This document shows, one piece after another, positions 56,603 through 64,000 of a DNA stretch of 64,000 nucleotides. Origin of the DNA: Oopsacas minuta. Taxonomy: Eukaryota > Porifera > Hexactinellida > Lyssacinosida > Leucopsacidae. The position numbers and the translations under genes are program-made. Position 1 is the first letter of the stretch; every line of letters begins with the position of its first letter. The notes under the pieces were generated by a model, which was given only the letters and a program-made list of their open reading frames with translations, ran no database searches and was not told the origin of the DNA. The DNA is taken from the NCBI GenBank assembly GCA_024704765.1, contig JAKMXF010000066.1, positions 927,883 through 991,882 of the forward strand. The letters run 5' to 3'.

Positions 56603-58342
56603 TTAACTGTAGTTCAGACATTGCGGTGTTTCTAGCATTCTTATTTTCAAATGCGCTTTCTCCACTTCATTCTCCAACAGAGATTTTGAATTCCCAATTA
56701 ACTGCTGTTGTTTTCCGTTACATTTTTCTGTCACGATCTTGACGATCAAGTTTGCCTCGTTTGGATACTCTTTCTTTGCAACATCGTATATCTTATCACT
56801 AACAGTACCCACACTCATAAATACATCATCTTCATTTTCAACACATTCCTGTTGATATTTACTTCCTGAATAGAGATTTTTTGCAGTCGATGTCTGTTGA
56901 GGGCAGTTGAGTTTGGTTTCTACCAATTTCTTAGCTAAGGGCACCAGATGCTTGTATTTTTTGAATCTTTCTTCTGTGAATATTTGAGACGAATCTGTTT
57001 TATTTGTTAATGATATTTCACTAGTTGCTTTGAGTGGAGCTTTGTGATCCCACAATCGCTCATTACTCTGAGAATAAGACATTGGACGTATGCGCGTGTC
57101 TGTATTCTGCCGTGTGTAATAGCTGAATGTCTCCGTTTCATTTCTCAGTTTTGGTGAATAATCTCCTGACTCTAATACTTGTGTATGAATGAGATTTCTG
57201 TTGATTGTAGATGATCTTGTTTTGCGTGGCAAATTGTACCCGTTTAAACACTCGCTGCTATACGAGTGTCGTTTCTCTGGGATATAATTTTGTGTTTTAA
57301 CTGTATTACCCATTATCTGTCTTCTATTCACTTGATCATGTCTGAGATTAGGGGTAAACTTTCCTGGTCCTAATCTGTTTGGTATATTATTGGTAGAATT
57401 GAATTGCTTTGATAGAAATTCATTTCGTTCGCCTTTCTTCTGTGCATACCCCACATATATCCATTTCCCCTCAAATATAGCTTCATTCATTCCCTTAATA
57501 GCGTTAGCAGCGTCTTGTTGATTCAAAAAATTGACAAATCCGAACCCTTTTGAAGTATTACTCTCATCTCGCTCTATTTTGACACTTGTTATATTTCCAA
57601 ACTGTTCAAATTTTTGTCGGAGCATACTCTCTGTGATGTGCTTTCCTAGTCTCTTAATGTATAAATTAGTCAGAACTTGGCCTTTGAATGATGAGCTAGA
57701 TTGTGCTGTTACTTTATTTTTAGGCGGAAATTTCATTGTTCGCCTTTGAATTCTAATGTTTTTCTCTACGAAATACCCTACTTGAATCTCCTTCCCACTA
57801 ATACGCATTCTGTTACATTTCTTAATGGCTCTCTCTGCATCTTCTTCTCTTTCAAAGTCTACGTATCCATATCCAAGGCTTTCTTCCTGCTCATTTGTTG
57901 CTACCTAAAATACGTATATAATTTAGATCTATGACATGTGGCCAGCACAGAGACATAATACGTAATGGTTTTATAATTATACCTTGCAGGATAGTATATT
58001 TCCAAACTTGGAAAATATTTCATGAAGATCTTTACTCTCTATTTGCTTTTCCAAGTTTTTCACAAACAGGTTCGCATCGCCCATCTTTTTTGATTCTTCG
58101 ACATGTTGTGACCACATAACTCGACAACTTTTTCCTTGTATTTTATGATAGTTTAGCATTTCTAGCGCTAACTCTGCGCTCTCTTTCTTGCTGTAATTAA
58201 CATAAGCGTAACCTAGACTATTATCTGTATCTACATCTCGACACACATGGATGCTGGTGATATTCCCTGTTCGGTTGAATACCTGTAGTAAATCATGCTC
58301 ATCCACATCAGTCTGGAGATCCCCCACATATACACTCCACAT
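56603..58342 (-). CDS. Divergent cytoplasmic poly(A)-binding-protein paralogue
   Basis: Two exons: 57983-58342 and 56603-57904, 553 residues, phase 0 join at SCK|VATNE. RRM1 (SVYVGDLQTDV; LGYAYVNY), RRM2 (NLFVKNLEKQI; LGYGYVDF) and one further RRM (NLYIKRLGKHI; GFGFVNF) most like RRM3 (WIYVGYAQKKGER). RRM4 is absent. The remainder is a long polar linker, and the C-terminal segment (VSDKIYDVAKKEYPNEANLI) has only the outline of an MLLE domain, without the KITGMLLE core. The first intron is at the same position and phase as in the neighbouring canonical gene, so it is a tandem duplicate that lost the second intron. It probably still binds poly(A) but has lost PAM2-type partner binding; germline or stage-specific use is possible. 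Confidence 0.88.
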
Positions 58343-58911
58343 TAAACTCTGTATACTTGTAGAATTGGTAACTTTTGACGCTACGACAGCTAATTTTCAA
58401 TCACATATGGTTGTATGGAGTGTTATGTGCTCTCCTAAAGCCTGCTTATCTATCATGTGCATACAGTGATCTATAATCTTAAATAGGGTGTTGGGTATTA
58501 ATTTACTCTTTTACTGGATTGGAACTTTATGTGCTTGTCTATTGTGATCTCATGATATGATACTAGTTTACATAATAATCCACTGACGTTCATGATGCTT
58601 TTCAGTAGAAATAAGGCTGAATAACGACGAACACACGTAATAGCCTATTTGATGTTGATTTGTACACCTAATTCCACCCATGCTAATAAAAATAAACTTT
58701 TCCTAACAAGAATATCAATGTTTAATAAAAGATCAAGTATATAGACTAACAGGCACTAAATCAAATAGTATGAGATACATCTAACAACAATTTATGATAA
58801 AAATTAACTATGATAGAGATTAGCTGAACTAACGAATCTCTGACCCTATTAGTATTTCCTAACCTAGAGAGCCTAAACTACCTATGAGACTAAGCTAGCA
58901 GATATGTAGGA
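58343..58911. other. Spacer between the tandem PABP genes
   Basis: AT-rich. It contains the 3' UTR of PABPC (minus strand) and the promoter of the paralogue. No other gene, repeat or RNA was recognised. Confidence 0.5.
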
Positions 58912-60934
<2,023 letters not shown>

Positions 60935-60959
60935 TTAGCTACTCTCGAGTGATTTGTTG

Positions 60960-61085
60960 CAATTTTTCTGTTGAAAGTTTGTTTTATTGTTTTTCTGGTT
61001 TTTCTTTTTGCGAGTTTTTATGCGTAAAGTTTTTTTCTTTTTCTGAAGTTTTCTTTTTTTGTTATTTTTCTGTTTTTATTTTATT
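60960..61085 (-). promoter_or_regulatory. A-rich 5' UTR element of PABPC
   Basis: On the coding strand this 126-bp stretch, 38-163 nt before the ATG, is almost entirely A runs broken by single C, G or T (for example AACAAAAAAAGAAAAC, AGAAAAAGAAAAAAAC). Such A-rich tracts in PABP mRNAs are bound by PABP itself to repress its own translation in vertebrates and other eukaryotes. That it is inside the 5' UTR here is inferred from distance; the transcription start is not visible. Confidence 0.6.
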
Positions 61086-61503
61086 CGCATCAACAAGCAC
61101 CTATTTATCACATATACAAAAGTTATCCTAAACAAACAATACTAATGACTGTATTTTTACTAAAATCCACCTAACAGAAATCTTGTTTCTTACATTTATA
61201 CTTCACTTACAATGATTCTATGTTAAGCCTATACATTTATTCAATAATGTCTACACTAGCACTTAGATACCACAACTCTATCTATGGTTGCCCGCACTGC
61301 TATATGACATAATTCAGTAAAGTAATTCGCAATATGAATCATACAAATCTGATTTTGGCGTTAGCAGAGATCATTGCGTGGGAATGTTTTTACACAATTT
61401 CTTTGAATTTTCGGCTCAGTACATTGCACCATCCAGCAAATCTATATGATTACAATTTGTACAACAACAATTCCTTATACTTAGTTGATACTTTGTTTCT
61501 TAG
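61086..61503. other. Upstream region of PABPC and approach to the next exon
   Basis: AT-rich, no convincing coding exon. A short frame from 61334 (MNHTNLILALAEII...) runs across the acceptor at 61503 and looks like chance. The region should hold the PABPC promoter on the minus strand. Confidence 0.4.
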
Positions 61504-62533
61504 GCAAACCCGATGATATACACACGGATGTCCAGATTGAAGATAAGCAAATTGATACACAACAAAATAACATAGAAACTTTATCCGCTGTTGATGAGAA
61601 TAATGTTGTTGCGAAAGAATCTTCAGACATAACTAGTGAAGATAAAGAATTTCCACAAAAGGGAATCACTGGAGGACAAGACCATTCTAAGAATGAAAGC
61701 TCTGCAGATATCAAAGATAATATCGTGGAAAACAGTGAAAACATTCCTTCTATAATTGAAGAGAGTTATAACGAAAATACAGCCAAAGAAAGTCCTGTAA
61801 TCTCAGCTACTAATCTAATTGTTATACAAGGAGAATCTGATACAGAAGCTCAAGTAGATAATGGATTACTAAGTCTTGACGTCACGATTGCAATTGAAGA
61901 TGGTGCTATTGACAGTTGTAACAATACACAAGATATACAAGCAAATAAACACAAGGCTATTGCTGTATCTGAATCTCATGTGTTGAGTATTAAAGGTACA
62001 CAGGTACTCAGAGCTAAGGCCCTCTCACGGTTAGCTAACATTGATCCGAGTCCTGTTCGAACGCGGGTTAATACTCCACTGGATTACAATAGCCCTGGGC
62101 TAGCATGGAATGTTGATTTCATTTCTATAGAACAGTTTAGTCAGCTGACTGAATTCTTTTGGGGTAAGTGCTTGTTGTAAATATAATTAGAAATTTTGCA
62201 ATATATTTATAATGAGCAATTCTAGGAACTTGTCCAGAATCTGAATTGGTAGAAAACTTATTAGCATTTATAAGAGAGGGATATATAGAGACAGAGTATG
62301 AGAGAGAAGAGAGATTGAGAGAAGATTGGCTTCAGAAGTTAAGAATTAATCAGTATAGACACTTAGTCAGACTATACACTATCTGGGATAATGATAGAGC
62401 TGGATATATTAGCAGGGAAGAGTTTATAAGTAAGCTCCTAGCTCGAACACTAGTTGATGCTATCACTAGCATAATATTTAGCTTAAAATTATATTTCTTT
62501 GTATCAGCGGCTCTGGCCTCCATGTTTCGATAG
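61504..62533 (+). CDS. EF-hand protein, C-terminal exons (probably the EFCAB5-like gene)
   Basis: Exons 61504-62163, 62226-62429, 62508-62533, all phase 1 joins. The first exon opens in phase 1 after TTTGTTTCTTAG with no start codon, so an upstream exon is required; 48297-48488 ends in phase 1. Content: a long acidic, Glu/Asp/Asn-rich stretch, then FISIEQFSQLTEFFWG, a basic-acidic helix (EYEREERLREDWLQKLRI), and one EF-hand with the loop DNDRAGYISREE. The last donor ATAA|GTAAGC and acceptor TTTGTATCAG give the ending SREEFITALASMFR, a normal EF-hand exit; the unspliced frame would run to the same stop with a non-EF tail. It may be a separate gene whose first exon I missed. Confidence 0.65.
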
Positions 62534-62618
62534 GTCTATAATACTAAATTCCATTCCTCTTATAAATAGCATATTCTATCTTACATACAACAATATTGAC
62601 ATATTTCTAATCACCAGC

Positions 62619-64000
62619 ATGGCAGCTGGCTCAATTAGCGCCCCTACAGTAATTCCTCTCCGTATACCTACTTCATTTTCACAGAGCAAGCTCTGTATAG
62701 ACACAAACACTCCGATAGAACTATGCTCACCCTCTCCAAATGTTAAGATATACTACTCTCTGAATGGAATTAAACCTAATCCTTATAAGAAAGATTTCAA
62801 AAAGTCTTCAACATTTCCTTATACAGCTCCCTTCACACTATGCATAGGCAAACATACGATAAAAGCTCTTGCTATTACAAATGATAAGCAAGCACAGAGT
62901 GGTACAGTAACAAAGGTATTTACTGTGGTTGAGCCTCAGATTATAGTGCATAAGCCTGTTGCAGAAAAACCCGTATCAGAAAATACTCCAGCTGTTGATG
63001 ATATAGGGAAGGCTAGGCCAGTTTCTCAAGAAACTTGTGATATGATTAAACCTTCTATTCTTACTCCACAGTCTCCTAAGGTTATTTCTAGGCCAAATTC
63101 TGGACGTCCATCTTCAGGTAAATCTAAGTACCATCAATTCCCGTTATATCGAAGCTCTATGTATCGCGATAATTACTTCGATATGACGAGAGTTGACTAT
63201 TTTATTTGAATCTCTGTTATAGTGAAGGCAACTTCCATTACCTTCGAAGACAGTCTAACTCAGGCTCAGTCTCAGCTAAAATTATCAACCCGATCTCTTT
63301 CCCATTTATCAAATGCTCCTAGCTTAAAGAGCTCAGAAGTAATGAGCACAGCACAAGATACAATAAAGCTACTACAAGAGACTAATTATTTACAGTGTAT
63401 ATTCTGTTTCTGTCCGCGTCCCTCTGATCCGTTTTCCCGTCACTGCCCTCAATGCGGTTCTCCTCTCCCAACTCTACCATCTGCTTCTAAGGATCTCACT
63501 ATCCCACCTCCTGGTACAATTGGACAGTGTCTTGAATGTAAATGTTCTGTTCCTTTGAACCTCAGTCACTGTGTAGTCTGTGAAGCTAATCTAACTCCCA
63601 GACTACTCCCGCAATCTTCACATGTTTTAAAGGAGAAATTGCTCTGTTTATCATGTGGAACTGCGAACCCAGACGGAACTTTCAAATGTTTAACATGCGA
63701 GAATTTACTATCCACAGAGGAGGGTTTAATAAAGCCTAAGAACATTGGTGATACCTTGAAGTGTCCATTTTGCTCTGCTTATAACGGGAGACGTTATATA
63801 TTCTGTGTAGCATGTGGGTATAGGATTAAACCAAAGTATACAGGAGGTAGTGACAGTGATCATACTCTAGATGTTGATATTATAGAAGATTCTAGAACAA
63901 CTAATTCTATAGCTACACAAACTCAAGGTATATTCTTTCCATCTTCTAAATCAATCGAACTTAAAGGAGAAACTTCCCCTGTAAAAGAGGTTGTTAAAAA
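62619..64000 (+). CDS. DZANK1: DZANK1 (double zinc ribbon and ankyrin repeat protein), 5' part
   Basis: Exon 1 62619-63117 and exon 2 63223 to the window end, phase 1 join. The N-terminus (MAAGSISAPTVIPLRIPTSF, KIYYSLNGIKPNP, VTKVFTV) matches the DZANK1 start, a chitobiase/Fn3-like fold. Exon 2 encodes a series of CxxC zinc ribbons: CIFCFCPRPSDPFSRHCPQC, CLECKCSV, CVVCEANL, CLSCGTANPDG, CPFCSAYNGRR, CVACGYRI, then ATQTQGIFFPSSK as in vertebrate DZANK1 (TQT-x-GLFYPSGK). The ankyrin repeats lie beyond the window. The vertebrate protein works with Ninl in ciliary transport in photoreceptors. The intron holds a short MITE. Confidence 0.9.
63134..63197. repeat. Very short pogo-like MITE in DZANK1 intron 1
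   Basis: CAATTCCCGTTATATCGAAG at the left and CTTCGATATGACGAGAGTTG at the right are inverted with few mismatches, leaving only about 20 bp between. The ends match the 41394-41562 family. Confidence 0.6.

Noticed and set aside
61334-61516. 60-residue frame MNHTNLILALAEII as first exon of the EF-hand gene
   Set aside because: It crosses the acceptor at 61503 in another frame and has no donor that fits phase 1.

Overview
This is an AT-rich, compact animal genome window, most likely from a sponge or another early-branching metazoan. Evidence: fibrillar collagen, a giant cadherin, an intronless SRCR/EGF receptor tyrosine kinase, ciliary genes (DZANK1, an EFCAB5-like gene), introns mostly of 50-90 bp with GT-AG borders, genes nested in introns, and divergence from vertebrate families. 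The phylum is inferred from gene content; no marker fixes the species.

Layout. 1-2178 is a homogeneous 338-bp satellite with a decayed edge (to about 2720), followed by a 34-bp palindrome-bearing minisatellite (2743-3060) and a 43-44 bp minisatellite (3290-3560). 4393-5754 encodes an unusual fusion of an ADF-H (coactosin/drebrin-like) domain with a Rab-type GTPase. 5873-32285 is one 27-exon gene for a single-pass receptor of about 6,748 residues: about 38 cadherin repeats, three WQY/WD modules of a type I associate with bacterial surface proteins, cysteine-rich repeats, IPT- and REJ-like regions, a degenerate GAIN/GPS, one transmembrane helix and a cytoplasmic MYND zinc finger. Three genes lie in its introns: a ubiquitin-like/RPS27A gene, tRNA-Ser(GCU), and an antisense receptor tyrosine kinase.

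33100-37901 (minus) is a fibrillar collagen in four exons. Then come a small membrane ORF, ZC2HC1 (39026-40081), ZC3H14 (40487-43521) and DHFR (43910-44497). From 44695 an EFCAB5-like gene runs to 48488; an NHL-repeat gene is nested antisense in one intron. Reading phase suggests the gene resumes at 61504-62533, so six genes (two N-myristoylated MAP2K-like kinases in inverted orientation, PDXK, MOB3, a divergent PABP and canonical PABPC) would sit in one 13-kb intron. DZANK1 starts at 62619 and runs off the end.

Exon borders were read by eye from splice consensus and phase. Coding lengths of the cadherin, collagen, PDXK and Rab-fusion models all come out divisible by three, which supports them. 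Several MITE-like inverted repeats occupy introns. No CRISPR, prokaryotic operon or viral gene was seen.
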